A program made the position numbers and the translations under genes. Below, one piece after another: positions 25,301-38,778 of a stretch of 64,000 nucleotides of DNA (position 1 is the first letter of the stretch; every line of letters starts with the position of its first letter). Source of the stretch: Sabellastarte sp. h YS-2021 (Eukaryota > Annelida > Polychaeta > Sabellida > Sabellidae). The stretch lies in NCBI GenBank assembly GCA_964017235.1, contig OZ024931.1, forward strand, positions 135,472,033-135,536,032, given 5' to 3'. The notes beneath the pieces are model-generated. The model saw nothing but the letters and a program-made list of their open reading frames with translations. It had not been told where the DNA came from and made no database searches.

Positions 25301-27205
25301 AAATCAGCCCAAATGAGTAGCAAATGTTGGTCTATAATCCTGAAATTTGGTCAGAATATAGTGTGCAACTAGCTAAATCTGACTGCACAGGTTTTAGAAT
25401 TACATCTGATAAAGCAGTGACTACTGGTGTGGTATTTGGACCCCAGCAGGCCTGTAATACGCCTGCTGGGGGGTGCATTAAGATGTACTCATTTCTTGCC
25501 CAATAAGGCAGATGTAAGGCTATAAACCATATTTTTGCGAGTGTGGGAGCCACTAAGAGAGAATTAAGTAGTGTATTCCTTTAGAAATACACAACAAGCT
25601 CAAAATGCATGTCTTGGGAGTGCATGTAGCGAGGGTACCACTAAATGGCAAATCAGTTCAAACCACCCCTTAAAGTAGTTGTATCTGGCTCAAATTTTCA
25701 CAGAAAACTCAGTTTATATCAGAGAATAAAATTGCATTGGTCTGAACCACTCAAGAGCCATATTAGGAATTTCAGTTTTCGGGGGGTGGGGCTGGTCTGG
25801 CCCCCCCTCATGGAGGTAATGTCAAGTATCTCATAATGTATCAAATCTGAAGCCAAAAATTAATTTCATTCATGTTTTGACAATAAAAGAGGACATTTTG
25901 GGCACATTTGGAACATTACATCTCTGAACAGAAATTATATAACCCAAATAGGGCTGTTAAAATGGTCGAAAAAAGATGTAAATCAGCCCAAATGAGTAGC
26001 AAATGTTGGTCTATAATCCTGAAATTTGGTCAGAATATAGTGTGCAACTAGCTAAATCTGACTGCACAGGTTTTAGAATTACATCTGATATAGCAGTGAC
26101 TACTGGTGTGGTATTTGGACCCCAGCAGGCCTGTAATACGCCTGCTGGGGGGTGCATTAAGATGTACTCATTTCTTGCCCAATAAGGCAGATGTAAGGCT
26201 ATAAACCATATTTTTTGCGAGTGTGGGAGCCACTAAGAGAGAATTAAGTAGTGTATTCCTTTAGAAATACACAACAAGCTCAAAATGCATGTCTTGGGAG
26301 TGCATGTAGCGAGGGTACCACTAAATGGCAAATCAGTTCAAACCACCCCTTAAAGTAGTTGTATCTGGCTCAAATTTTCACAGAAAACTCAGTTTATATC
26401 AGAGAATAAAATTGCATTGGTCTGAACCACTCAAGAGCCATATTAGGAATTTCAGTTTTCGGGGGGTGGGGCTGGTCTGGCCCCCCCTCATGGAGGTAAT
26501 GTCAAGTATCTCATAATGTATCAAATCTGAAGCCAAAAATTAATTTCATTCATGTTTTGACAATAAAATAGGACATTTTGGGCACATTTGGAACATTACA
26601 TCTCTGAACAGAAATTATATAACCCAAATAGGGCTGTTAAAATGGTCGAAAAAAGATGTAAATCAGCCCAAATGAGTAGCAAATGTTGGTCTATAATCCT
26701 GAAATTTGGTCAGAATATAGTGTGCAACTAGCTAAATCTGACTGCACAGGTTTTAGAATTACATCTGATATAGCAGTGACTACTGGTGTGGTATTTGGAC
26801 CCCAGCAGGCCTGTAATACGCCTGCTGGGGGGTGCATTAAGATGTACTCATTTCTTGCCCAATAAGGCAGATGTAAGGCTATAAACCATATTTTTTGCGA
26901 GTGTGGGAGCCACTAAGAGAGAATTAAGTAGTGTATTCCTTTAGAAATACACAACAAGCTCAAAATGCATGTCTTGGGAGTGCATGTAGCGAGGGTACCA
27001 CTAAATGGCAAATCAGTTCAAACCACCCCTTAAAGTAGTTGTATCTGGCTCAAATTTTCACAGAAAACTCAGTTTACATCAGAGAATAAAATTGCATTGG
27101 TCTGAACCACTCAAGAGCCATATTAGGAATTTCAGTTTTCGGGGGGTGGGGCTGGTCTGGCCCCCCCTCATGGAGGTAATGTCAAGTATCTCATAATGTA
27201 TCAAA

Positions 27206-29924
27206 TCTGAAGCCAAAAATTAATTTCATTCATGTTTTGACAATAAAAGAGGACATTTTGGGCACATTTGGAACATTACATCTCTGAACAGAAATTATAT
27301 AACCCAAATAGGGCTGTTAAAATGGTCGAAAAAAGATGTAAATCAGCCCAAATGAGTAGCAAATGTTGGTCTATAATCCTGAAATTTGGTCAGAATATAG
27401 TGTGCAACTAGCTAAATCTGACTGCACAGGTTTTAGAATTACATCTGATAAAGCAGTGACTACTGGTGTGGTATTTGGACCCCAGCAGGCCTGTAATACG
27501 CCTGCTGGGGGGTGCATTAAGATGTACTCATTTCTTGCCCAATAAGGCAGATGTAAGGCTATAAACCATATTTTTTGCGAGTGTGGGAGCCACTAAGAGA
27601 GAATTAAGTAGTGTATTCCTTTAGAAATACACAACAAGCTCAAAATGCATGTCTTGGGAGTGCATGTAGCGAGGGTACCACTAAATGGCAAATCAGTTCA
27701 AACCACCCTTAAAGTAGTTGTATCTGGCTCAAATTTTCACAGAAAACTCAGTTTATATCAGAGAATAAAATTGCATTGGTCTGAACCACTCAAGAGCCAT
27801 ATTAGGAATTTCAGTTTTCGGGGGGTGGGGCTGGTCTGGCCCCCCCTCATGGAGGTAATGTCAAGTATCTCATAATGTATCAAATCTGAAGCCAAAAATT
27901 AATTTCATTCATGTTTTGACAATAAAAGAGGACATTTTGGGCACATTTGGAACATTACATCTCTGAACAGAAATTATATAACCCAAATAGGGCTGTTAAA
28001 ATGGTCGAAAAAAGATGTAAATCAGCCCAAATGAGTAGCAAATGTTGGTCTATAATCCTGAAATTTGGTCAGAATATAGTGTGCAACTAGCTAAATCTGA
28101 CTGCACAGGTTTTAGAATTACATCTGATATAGCAGTGACTACTGGTGTGGTATTTGGACCCCAGCAGGCCTGTAATACGCCTGCTGGGGGGTGCATTAAG
28201 ATGTACTCATTTCTTGCCCAATAAGGCAGATGTAAGGCTATAAACCATATTTTTTGCGAGTGTGGGAGCCACTAAGAGAGAATTAAGTAGTGTATTCCTT
28301 TAGAAATACACAACAAGCTCAAAATGCATGTCTTGGGAGTGCATGTAGCGAGGGTACCACTAAATGGCAAATCAGTTCAAACCACCCCTTAAAGTAGTTG
28401 TATCTGGCTCAAATTTTTACAGAAAACTCAGTTTACATCAGAGAATAAAATTGCATTGGTCTGAACCACTCAAGAGCCATATTAGGAATTTCAGTTTTCG
28501 GGGGGTGGGGCTGGTCTGGCCCCCCCTCATGGAGGTAATGTCAAGTATCTCATAATGTATCAAATCTGAAGCCAAAAATTAATTTCATTCATGTTTTGAC
28601 AATAAAAGAGGACATTTTGGGCACATTTGGAACATTACATCTCTGAACAGAAATTATATAACCCAAATAGGGCTGTTAAAATGGTCGAAAAAAGATGTAA
28701 ATCAGCCCAAATGAGTAGCAAATGTTGGTCTATAATCCTGAAATTTGGTCAGAATATAGTGTGCAACTAGCTAAATCTGACTGCACAGGTTTTAGAATTA
28801 CATCTGATATAGCAGTGACTACTGGTGTGGTATTTGGACCCCAGCAGGCCTGTAATACGCCTGCTGGGGGGTGCATTAAGATGTACTCATTTCTTGCCCA
28901 ATAAGGCAGATGTAAGGCTATAAACCATATTTTTTGCGAGTGTGGGAGCCACTAAGAGAGAATTAAGTAGTGTATTCCTTTAGAAATACACAACAAGCTC
29001 AAAATGCATGTCTTGGGAGTGCATGTAGCGAGGGTACCACTAAATGGCAAATCAGTTCAAACCACCCCTTAAAGTAGTTGTATCTGGCTCAAATTTTCAC
29101 AGAAAACTCAGTTTACATCAGAGAATAAAATTGCATTGGTCTGAACCACTCAAGAGCCATATTAGGAATTTCAGTTTTCGGGGGGTGGGGCTGGTCTGGC
29201 CCCCCCTCATGGAGGTAATGTCAAGTATCTCATAATGTATCAAATCTGAAGCCAAAAATTAATTTCATTCATGTTTTGACAATAAAAGAGGACATTTTGG
29301 GCACATTTGGAACATTACATCTCTGAACAGAAATTATATAACCCAAATAGGGCTGTTAAAATGGTCGAAAAAAGATGTAAATCAGCCCAAATGAGTAGCA
29401 AATGTTGGTCTATAATCCTGAAATTTGGTCAGAATATAGTGTGCAACTAGCTAAATCTGACTGCACAGGTTTTAGAATTACATCTGATATAGCAGTGACT
29501 ACTGGTGTGGTATTTGGACCCCAGCAGGCCTGTAATACGCCTGCTGGGGGGTGCATTAAGATGTACTCATTTCTTGCCCAATAAGGCAGATGTAAGGCTA
29601 TAAACCATATTTTTGGCGAGTGTGGGAGCCACTAAGAGAGAATTAAGTAGTGTATTCCTTTAGAAATACACAACAAGCTCAAAATGCATGTCTTGGGAGT
29701 GCATGTAGCGAGGGTACCACTAAATGGCAAATCAGTTCAAACCACCCCTTAAAGTAGTTGTATCTGGCTCAAATTTTCACAGAAAACTCAGTTTACATCA
29801 GAGAATAAAATTGCATTGGTCTGAACCACTCAAGAGCCATATTAGGAATTTCAGTTTTCGGGGGGTGGGGCTGGTCTGGCCCCCCCTCATGGAGGTAATG
29901 TCAAGTATCTCATAATGTATCAAA
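27206..29924 (+). repeat. Four-unit HOR, copy 1 (2719 bp, units 41-44)
   Basis: The first unit has GATAAAGCA at ~27451 and a 3-C run (CCACCCTTAAAG, consensus 4-C) at 27706-27708, making it 679 bp. The second unit has a T at 28418 (TTTTTACAG instead of TTTTCACAG). Units three and four are plain TACATC units. Unit four has a private change, TTTTGGCGAG, near 29615. The same arrangement follows immediately at 29925. Confidence 0.88.
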
Positions 29925-32643
29925 TCTGAAGCCAAAAATTAATTTCATTCATGTTTTGACAATAAAAGAGGACATTTTGGGCACATTTGGAACATTACAT
30001 CTCTGAACAGAAATTATATAACCCAAATAGGGCTGTTAAAATGGTCGAAAAAAGATGTAAATCAGCCCAAATGAGTAGCAAATGTTGGTCTATAATCCTG
30101 AAATTTGGTCAGAATATAGTGTGCAACTAGCTAAATCTGACTGCACAGGTTTTAGAATTACATCTGATAAAGCAGTGACTACTGGTGTGGTATTTGGACC
30201 CCAGCAGGCCTGTAATACGCCTGCTGGGGGGTGCATTAAGATGTACTCATTTCTTGCCCAATAAGGCAGATGTAAGGCTATAAACCATATTTTTTGCGAG
30301 TGTGGGAGCCACTAAGAGAGAATTAAGTAGTGTATTCCTTTAGAAATACACAACAAGCTCAAAATGCATGTCTTGGGAGTGCATGTAGCGAGGGTACCAC
30401 TAAATGGCAAATCAGTTCAAACCACCCTTAAAGTAGTTGTATCTGGCTCAAATTTTCACAGAAAACTCAGTTTATATCAGAGAATAAAATTGCATTGGTC
30501 TGAACCACTCAAGAGCCATATTAGGAATTTCAGTTTTCGGGGGGTGGGGCTGGTCTGGCCCCCCCTCATGGAGGTAATGTCAAGTATCTCATAATGTATC
30601 AAATCTGAAGCCAAAAATTAATTTCATTCATGTTTTGACAATAAAAGAGGACATTTTGGGCACATTTGGAACATTACATCTCTGAACAGAAATTATATAA
30701 CCCAAATAGGGCTGTTAAAATGGTCGAAAAAAGATGTAAATCAGCCCAAATGAGTAGCAAATGTTGGTCTATAATCCTGAAATTTGGTCAGAATATAGTG
30801 TGCAACTAGCTAAATCTGACTGCACAGGTTTTAGAATTACATCTGATATAGCAGTGACTACTGGTGTGGTATTTGGACCCCAGCAGGCCTGTAATACGCC
30901 TGCTGGGGGGTGCATTAAGATGTACTCATTTCTTGCCCAATAAGGCAGATGTAAGGCTATAAACCATATTTTTTGCGAGTGTGGGAGCCACTAAGAGAGA
31001 ATTAAGTAGTGTATTCCTTTAGAAATACACAACAAGCTCAAAATGCATGTCTTGGGAGTGCATGTAGCGAGGGTACCACTAAATGGCAAATCAGTTCAAA
31101 CCACCCCTTAAAGTAGTTGTATCTGGCTCAAATTTTTACAGAAAACTCAGTTTACATCAGAGAATAAAATTGCATTGGTCTGAACCACTCAAGAGCCATA
31201 TTAGGAATTTCAGTTTTCGGGGGGTGGGGCTGGTCTGGCCCCCCCTCATGGAGGTAATGTCAAGTATCTCATAATGTATCAAATCTGAAGCCAAAAATTA
31301 ATTTCATTCATGTTTTGACAATAAAAGAGGACATTTTGGGCACATTTGGAACATTACATCTCTGAACAGAAATTATATAACCCAAATAGGGCTGTTAAAA
31401 TGGTCGAAAAAAGATGTAAATCAGCCCAAATGAGTAGCAAATGTTGGTCTATAATCCTGAAATTTGGTCAGAATATAGTGTGCAACTAGCTAAATCTGAC
31501 TGCACAGGTTTTAGAATTACATCTGATATAGCAGTGACTACTGGTGTGGTATTTGGACCCCAGCAGGCCTGTAATACGCCTGCTGGGGGGTGCATTAAGA
31601 TGTACTCATTTCTTGCCCAATAAGGCAGATGTAAGGCTATAAACCATATTTTTTGCGAGTGTGGGAGCCACTAAGAGAGAATTAAGTAGTGTATTCCTTT
31701 AGAAATACACAACAAGCTCAAAATGCATGTCTTGGGAGTGCATGTAGCGAGGGTACCACTAAATGGCAAATCAGTTCAAACCACCCCTTAAAGTAGTTGT
31801 ATCTGGCTCAAATTTTCACAGAAAACTCAGTTTACATCAGAGAATAAAATTGCATTGGTCTGAACCACTCAAGAGCCATATTAGGAATTTCAGTTTTCGG
31901 GGGGTGGGGCTGGTCTGGCCCCCCCTCATGGAGGTAATGTCAAGTATCTCATAATGTATCAAATCTGAAGCCAAAAATTAATTTCATTCATGTTTTGACA
32001 ATAAAAGAGGACATTTTGGGCACATTTGGAACATTACATCTCTGAACAGAAATTATATAACCCAAATAGGGCTGTTAAAATGGTCGAAAAAAGATGTAAA
32101 TCAGCCCAAATGAGTAGCAAATGTTGGTCTATAATCCTGAAATTTGGTCAGAATATAGTGTGCAACTAGCTAAATCTGACTGCACAGGTTTTAGAATTAC
32201 ATCTGATATAGCAGTGACTACTGGTGTGGTATTTGGACCCCAGCAGGCCTGTAATACGCCTGCTGGGGGGTGCATTAAGATGTACTCATTTCTTGCCCAA
32301 TAAGGCAGATGTAAGGCTATAAACCATATTTTTTGCGAGTGTGGGAGCCACTAAGAGAGAATTAAGTAGTGTATTCCTTTAGAAATACACAACAAGCTCA
32401 AAATGCATGTCTTGGGAGTGCATGTAGCGAGGGTACCACTAAATGGCAAATCAGTTCAAACCACCCCTTAAAGTAGTTGTATCTGGCTCAAATTTTCACA
32501 GAAAACTCAGTTTACATCAGAGAATAAAATTGCATTGGTCTGAACCACTCAAGAGCCATATTAGGAATTTCAGTTTTCGGGGGGTGGGGCTGGTCTGGCC
32601 CCCCCTCATGGGGGTAATGTCAAGTATCTCATAATGTATCAAA
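29925..32643 (+). repeat. Four-unit HOR, copy 2 (2719 bp, units 45-48)
   Basis: This repeats the GATAAAGCA, 3-C and TTTTTACAG variants of the preceding 2719 bp at exactly the same offsets and with the same total length. A private difference is ATGGGGGTAATG (consensus ATGGAGGTAATG) near 32610. The lack of the TTGGCG change found in copy 1 shows the copies have diverged slightly since duplication, or that single errors exist in one of them. Confidence 0.88.
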
Positions 32644-35600
32644 TCTGAAGCCAAAAATTAATTTCATTCATGTTTTGACAATAAAAGAGGACATTTTGGG
32701 CACATTTGGAACATTACATCTCTGAACAGAAATTATATAACCCAAATAGGGCTGTTAAAATGGTCGAAAAAAGATGTAAATCAGCCCAAATGAGTAGCAA
32801 ATGTTGGTCTATAATCCTGAAATTTGGTCAGAATATAGTGTGCAACTAGCTAAATCTGACTGCACAGGTTTTAGAATTACATCTGATATAGCAGTGACTA
32901 CTGGTGTGGTATTTGGACCCCAGCAGGCCTGTAATACGCCTGCTGGGGGGTGCATTAAGATGTACTCATTTCTTGCCCAATAAAGCAGATGTAAGGCTAT
33001 AAACCATATTTTTTGCGAGTGTGGGAGCCACTAAGAGAGAATTAAGTAGTGTATTCCTTTAGAAATACACAACAAGCTCAAAATGCATGTCTTGGGAGTG
33101 CATGTAGCGAGGGTACCACTAAATGGCAAATCAGTTCAAACCACCCCTTAAAGTAGTTGTATCTGGCTCAAATTTTCACAGAAAACTCAGTTTACATCAG
33201 AGAATAAAATTGCATTGGTCTGAACCACTCAAGAGCCATATTAGGAATTTCAGTTTTCGGGGGGTGGGGCTGGTCTGGCCCCCCCCTCATGGAGGTAATG
33301 TCAAGTATCTCATAATGTATCAAATCTGAAGCCAAAAATTAATTTCATTCATGTTTTGACAATAAAAGAGGACATTTTGGGCACATTTGGAACATTACAT
33401 CTCTGAACAGAAATTATATAACCCAAATAGGGCTGTTAAAATGGTCGAAAAAAGATGTAAATCAGCCCAAATGAGTAGCAAATGTTGGTCTATAATCCTG
33501 AAATTTGGTCAGAATATAGTGTGCAACTAGCTAAATCTGACTGCACAGGTTTTAGAATTACATCTGATATAGCAGTGACTACTGGTGTGGTATTTGGACC
33601 CCAGCAGGCCTGTAATACGCCTGCTGGGGGTGCATTAAGATGTACTCATTTCTTGCCCAATAAGGCAGATGTAAGGCTATAAACCATATTTTTTTGCGAG
33701 TGTGGGAGCCACTAAGAGAGAATTAAGTAGTGTATTCCTTTAGAAATACACAACAAGCTCAAAATGCATGTCTTGGGAGTGCATGTAGCGAGGGTACCAC
33801 TAAATGGCAAATCAGTTCAAACCACCCCTTAAAGTAGTTGTATCTGGCTCAAATTTTCACAGAAAACTCAGTTTACATCAGAGAATAAAAGTGCATTGGT
33901 CTGAACCACTCAAGAGCCATATTAGGAATTTCAGTTTTCGGGGGGTGGGGCTGGTCTGGCCCCCCCCCTCATGGAGGTAATGTCAAGTATCTCATAATGT
34001 ATCAAATCTGAAGCCAAAAATTAATTTCATTCATGTTTTGACAATAAAAGAGGACATTTTGGGCACATTTGGAACATTACATCTCTGAACAGAAATTATA
34101 TAACCCAAATAGGGCTGTTAAAATGGTCGAAAAAAGATGTAAATCAGCCCAAATGAGTAGCAACTGTTGGTCTATAATCCTGAAATTTGGTCAGAATATA
34201 GTGTGCAACTAGCTAAATCTGACTGCACAGGTTTTAGAATTACATCTGATATAGCAGTGACTACTGGTGTGGTATTTGGACCCCAGCAGGCCTGTAATAC
34301 GCCTGCTGGGGGTGCATTAAGATGTACTCATTTCTTGCCCAATAAGGCAGATGTAAGGCTATAAACCATATTTTTTTGCGAGTGTGGGAGCCACTAAGAG
34401 AGAATTAAGTAGTGTATTCCTTTAGAAATACACAACAAGCTCAAAATGCATGTCTTGGGAGTGCATGTAGCGAGGGTACCACTAAATGGCAAATCAGTTC
34501 AAACCACCCCTTAAAGTAGTTGTATCTGGCTCAAATTTTCACAGAAAACTCAGTTTACATCAGAGAATAAAAGTGCATTGGTCTGAACCACTCAAGAGCC
34601 ATATTAGGAATTTCAGTTTTCGGGGGGTGGGGCTGGTCTGGCCCCCCCCTCATGGAGGTAATGTCAAGTATCTCATAATGTATCAAATCTGAAGCCAAAA
34701 ATTAATTTCATTCATGTTTTGACAATAAAAGAGGACATTTTGGGCACATTTGGAACATTACATCTCTGAACAGAAATTATATAACCCAAATAGGGCTGTT
34801 AAAATGGTCGAAAAAAGATGTAAATCAGCCCAAATGAGTAGCAAATGTTGGTCTATAATCCTGAAATTTGGTCAGAATATAGTGTGCAACTAGCTAAATC
34901 TGACTGCACAGGTTTTAGAATTACATCTGATATAGCAGTGACTACTGGTGTGGTATTTGGACCCCAGCAGGCCTGTAATACGCCTGCTGGGGGGTGCATT
35001 AAGATGTACTCATTTCTTGCCCAATAAGGCAGATGTAAGGCTATAAACCATATTTTTTGCGAGTGTGGGAGCCACTAAGAGAGAATTAAGTAGTGTATTC
35101 CTTTAGAAATACACAACAAGCTCAAAATGCATGTCTTGGGAGTGCATGTAGCGAGGGTACCACTAAATGGCAAATCAGTTCAAACCACCCCTTAAAGTAG
35201 TTGTATCTGGCTCAAATTTTCACAGAAAACTCAGTTTACATCAGAGAATAAAATTGCATTGGTCTGAACCACTCAAGAGCCATATTAGGAATTTCAGTTT
35301 TCGGGGGGTGGGGCTGGTCTGGCCCCCCCCCTCATGGAGGTAATGTCAAGTATCTCATAATGTATCAAATCTGAAGCCAAAAATTAATTTCATTCATGTT
35401 TTGACAATAAAAGAGGACATTTTGGGCACATTTGGAACATTACATCTCTGAACAGAAATTATATAACCCAAATAGGGCTGTTAAAATGGTCGAAAAAAGA
35501 TGTAAATCAGCCCAAATGAGTAGCAAATGTTGGTCTATAATCCTGAAATTTGGTCAGAATATAGTGTGCAACTAGCTAAATCTGACTGCACAGGTTTTAG

Positions 35601-38600
35601 AATTACATCTGATATAGCAGTGACTACTGGTGTGGTATTTGGACCCCAGCAGGCCTGTAATACGCCTGCTGGGGGTGCATTAAGATGTACTCATTTCTTG
35701 CCCAATAAGGCAGATGTAAGGCTATAAACCATATTTTTTTGCGAGTGTGGGAGCCACTAAGAGAGAATTAAGTAGTGTATTCCTTTAGAAATACACAACA
35801 AGCTCAAAATGCATGTCTTGGGAGTGCATGTAGCGAGGGTACCACTAAATGGCAAATCAGTTCAAACCACCCCTTAAAGTAGTTGTATCTGGCTCAAATT
35901 TTCACAGAAAACTCAGTTTACATCAGAGAATAAAAGTGCATTGGTCTGAACCACTCAAGAGCCATATTAGGAATTTCAGTTTTCGGGGGGTGGGGCTGGT
36001 CTGGCCCCCCCCTCATGGAGGTAATGTCAAGTATCTCATAATGTATCAAATCTGAAGCCAAAAATTAATTTCATTCATGTTTTGACAATAAAAGAGGACA
36101 TTTTGGGCACATTTGGAACATTACATCTCTGAACAGAAATTATATAACCCAAATAGGGCTGTTAAAATGGTCGAAAAAAGATGTAAATCAGCCCAAATGA
36201 GTAGCAACTGTTGGTCTATAATCCTGAAATTTGGTCAGAATATAGTGTGCAACTAGCTAAATCTGACTGCACAGGTTTTAGAATTACATCTGATATAGCA
36301 GTGACTACTGGTGTGGTATTTGGACCCCAGCAGGCCTGTAATACGCCTGCTGGGGGTGCATTAAGATGTACTCATTTCTTGCCCAATAAGGCAGATGTAA
36401 GGCTATAAACCATATTTTTTTGCGAGTGTGGGAGCCACTAAGAGAGAATTAAGTAGTGTATTCCTTTAGAAATACACAACAAGCTCAAAATGCATGTCTT
36501 GGGAGTGCATGTAGCGAGGGTACCACTAAATGGCAAATCAGTTCAAACCACCCCTTAAAGTAGTTGTATCTGGCTCAAATTTTCACAGAAAACTCAGTTT
36601 ACATCAGAGAATAAAAGTGCATTGGTCTGAACCACTCAAGAGCCATATTAGGAATTTCAGTTTTCGGGGGGTGGGGCTGGTCTGGCCCCCCCCCTCATGG
36701 AGGTAATGTCAAGTATCTCATAATGTATCAAATCTGAAGCCAAAAATTAATTTCATTCATGTTTTGACAATAAAAGAGGACATTTTGGGCACATTTGGAA
36801 CATTACATCTCTGAACAGAAATTATATAACCCAAATAGGGCTGTTAAAATGGTCGAAAAAAGATGTAAATCAGCCCAAATGAGTAGCAAATGTTGGTCTA
36901 TAATCCTGAAATTTGGTCAGAATATAGTGTGCAACTAGCTAAATCTGACTGCACAGGTTTTATAATTACATCTGATATAGCAGTGACTACTGGTGTGGTA
37001 TTTGGACCCCAGCAGGCCTGTAATACGCCTGCTGGGGGTGCATTAAGATGTACTCATTTCTTGCCCAATAAGGCAGATGTAAGGCTATAAACCATATTTT
37101 TTTGCGAGTGTGGGAGCCACTAAGAGAGAATTAAGTAGTGTATTCCTTTAGAAATACACAACAAGCTCAAAATGCATGTCTTGGGAGTGCATGTAGCGAG
37201 GGTACCACTAAATGGCAAATCAGTTCAAACCACCCCTTAAAGTAGTTGTATCTGGCTCAAATTTTCACAGAAAACTCAGTTTACATCAGAGAATAAAAGT
37301 GCATTGGTCTGAACCACTCAAGAGCCATATTAGGAATTTCAGTTTTCGGGGGGTGGGGCTGGTCTGGCCCCCCCCCTCATGGAGGTAATGTCAAGTATCT
37401 CATAATGTATCAAATCTGAAGCCAAAAATTAATTTCATTCATGTTTTGACAATAAAAGAGGACATTTTGGGCACATTTGGAACATTACATCTCTGAACAG
37501 AAATTATATAACCCAAATAGGGCTGTTAAAATGGTCGAAAAAAGATGTAAATCAGCCCAAATGAGTAGCAACTGTTGGTCTATAATCCTGAAATTTGGTC
37601 AGAATATAGTGTGCAACTAGCTAAATCTGACTGCACAGGTTTTAGAATTACATCTGATATAGCAGTGACTACTGGTGTGGTATTTGGACCCCAGCAGGCC
37701 TGTAATACGCCTGCTGGGGGTGCATTAAGATGTACTCATTTCTTGCCCAATAAGGCAGATGTAAGGCTATAAACCATATTTTTTTGCGAGTGTGGGAGCC
37801 ACTAAGAGAGAATTAAGTAGTGTATTCCTTTAGAAATACACAACAAGCTCAAAATGCATGTCTTGGGAGTGCATGTAGCGAGGGTACCACTAAATGGCAA
37901 ATCAGTTCAAACCACCCCTTAAAGTAGTTGTATCTGGCTCAAATTTTCACAGAAAACTCAGTTTACATCAGAGAATAAAATTGCATTGGTCTGAACCACT
38001 CAAGAGCCATATTAGGAATTTCAGTTTTCGGGGGGGGGGTGGGGCTGGTCTGGCCCCCACTCATGGAGGTAATGTCAAGTATCTCATAATGTATCAAATC
38101 TGAAGCCAAAAATTAATTTCATTCATGTTTTGACAATAAAAGAGGACATTTTGGGCACATTTGGAACATTACATCTCTGAACAGAAATTATATAACCCAA
38201 ATAGGGCTGTTAAAATGGTCGAAAAAAGATGTAAATCAGCCCAAATGAGTAGCAAATGTTGGTCTATAATCCTGAAATTTGGTCAGAATATAGTGTGCAA
38301 CTAGCTAAATCTGACTGCACAGGTTTTAGAATTACATCTGATATAGCAGTGACTACTGGTGTGGTATTTGGACCCCAGCAGGCCTGTAATACGCCTGCTG
38401 GGGGGTGCATTAAGATGTACTCATTTCTTGCCCAATAAGGCAGATGTAAGGCTATAAACCATATTTTTTGCGAGTGTGGGAGCCACTAAGAGAGAATTAA
38501 GTAGTGTATTCCTTTAGAAATACACAACAAGCTCAAAATGCATGTCTTGGGAGTGCATGTAGCGAGGGTACCACTAAATGGCAAATCAGTTCAAACCACC

Positions 38601-38778
38601 CCTTAAAGTAGTTGTATCTGGCTCAAATTTTCACAGAAAACTCAGTTTACATCAGAGAATAAAATTGCATTGGTCTGAACCACTCAAGAGCCATATTAGG
38701 AATTTCAGTTTTCGGGGGGTGGGGCTGGTCTGGCCCCCCCTCATGGAGGTAATGTCAAGTATCTCATAATGTATCAAA
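32644..38778 (+). repeat. Nine-unit HOR, copy 1 (6135 bp, units 49-57)
   Basis: Unit lengths are 681, 682, 681, 682, 681, 682, 682, 684 and 680. Unit 49 is B-like (AATAAAGCAG at ~32984, 8-C). Units 50, 51, 53, 54, 55 and 56 have the linked 5-G and 7-T runs; all of these but unit 56 also have AAAAGTGCATT. Units 51, 54 and 56 also have CAACTGTTGG instead of CAAATGTTGG. Unit 52 is plain but with 9-C, and unit 57 is plain. Private features of this copy are TATAATTACA at 36963 (unit 55) and a 10-G run with CCCCCACTC at 38030-38061 (unit 56). Confidence 0.9.
38030..38039 (+). repeat. Expanded 10-G run
   Basis: The G-run is six residues in the other units and ten here, which makes unit 56 the longest in the window (684 bp). 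A C to A change in the facing C-run (CCCCCACTC) lies just downstream at ~38058. The corresponding unit 65 has the normal six. Either replication slippage or a consensus error in a G/C-rich stretch could produce this. Confidence 0.8.

Larger units (their letters stand above)
24486..32643 (+). repeat. Domain II: transition region and four-unit HOR (units 37-48)
   Basis: From unit 37 the TACATC variant at offset ~550 replaces TATATC in most units. Unit 37 (24486) has a 7-G run. Unit 38 (25167-25845) has a 5-T run, is 679 bp, and carries GATAAAGCA instead of GATATAGCA. That same A variant returns in units 41 (27206) and 45 (29925), always after a TACATC unit. Spacing is three units, then four, which marks a change in block size along the array. 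Confidence 0.8.

Noticed and set aside
25332..25553. 73-codon minus-strand ORF
   Set aside because: It appears only because unit 38 has a 5-T run that removes a stop. It is antisense to the recurring plus-strand ORF and unique to one unit.
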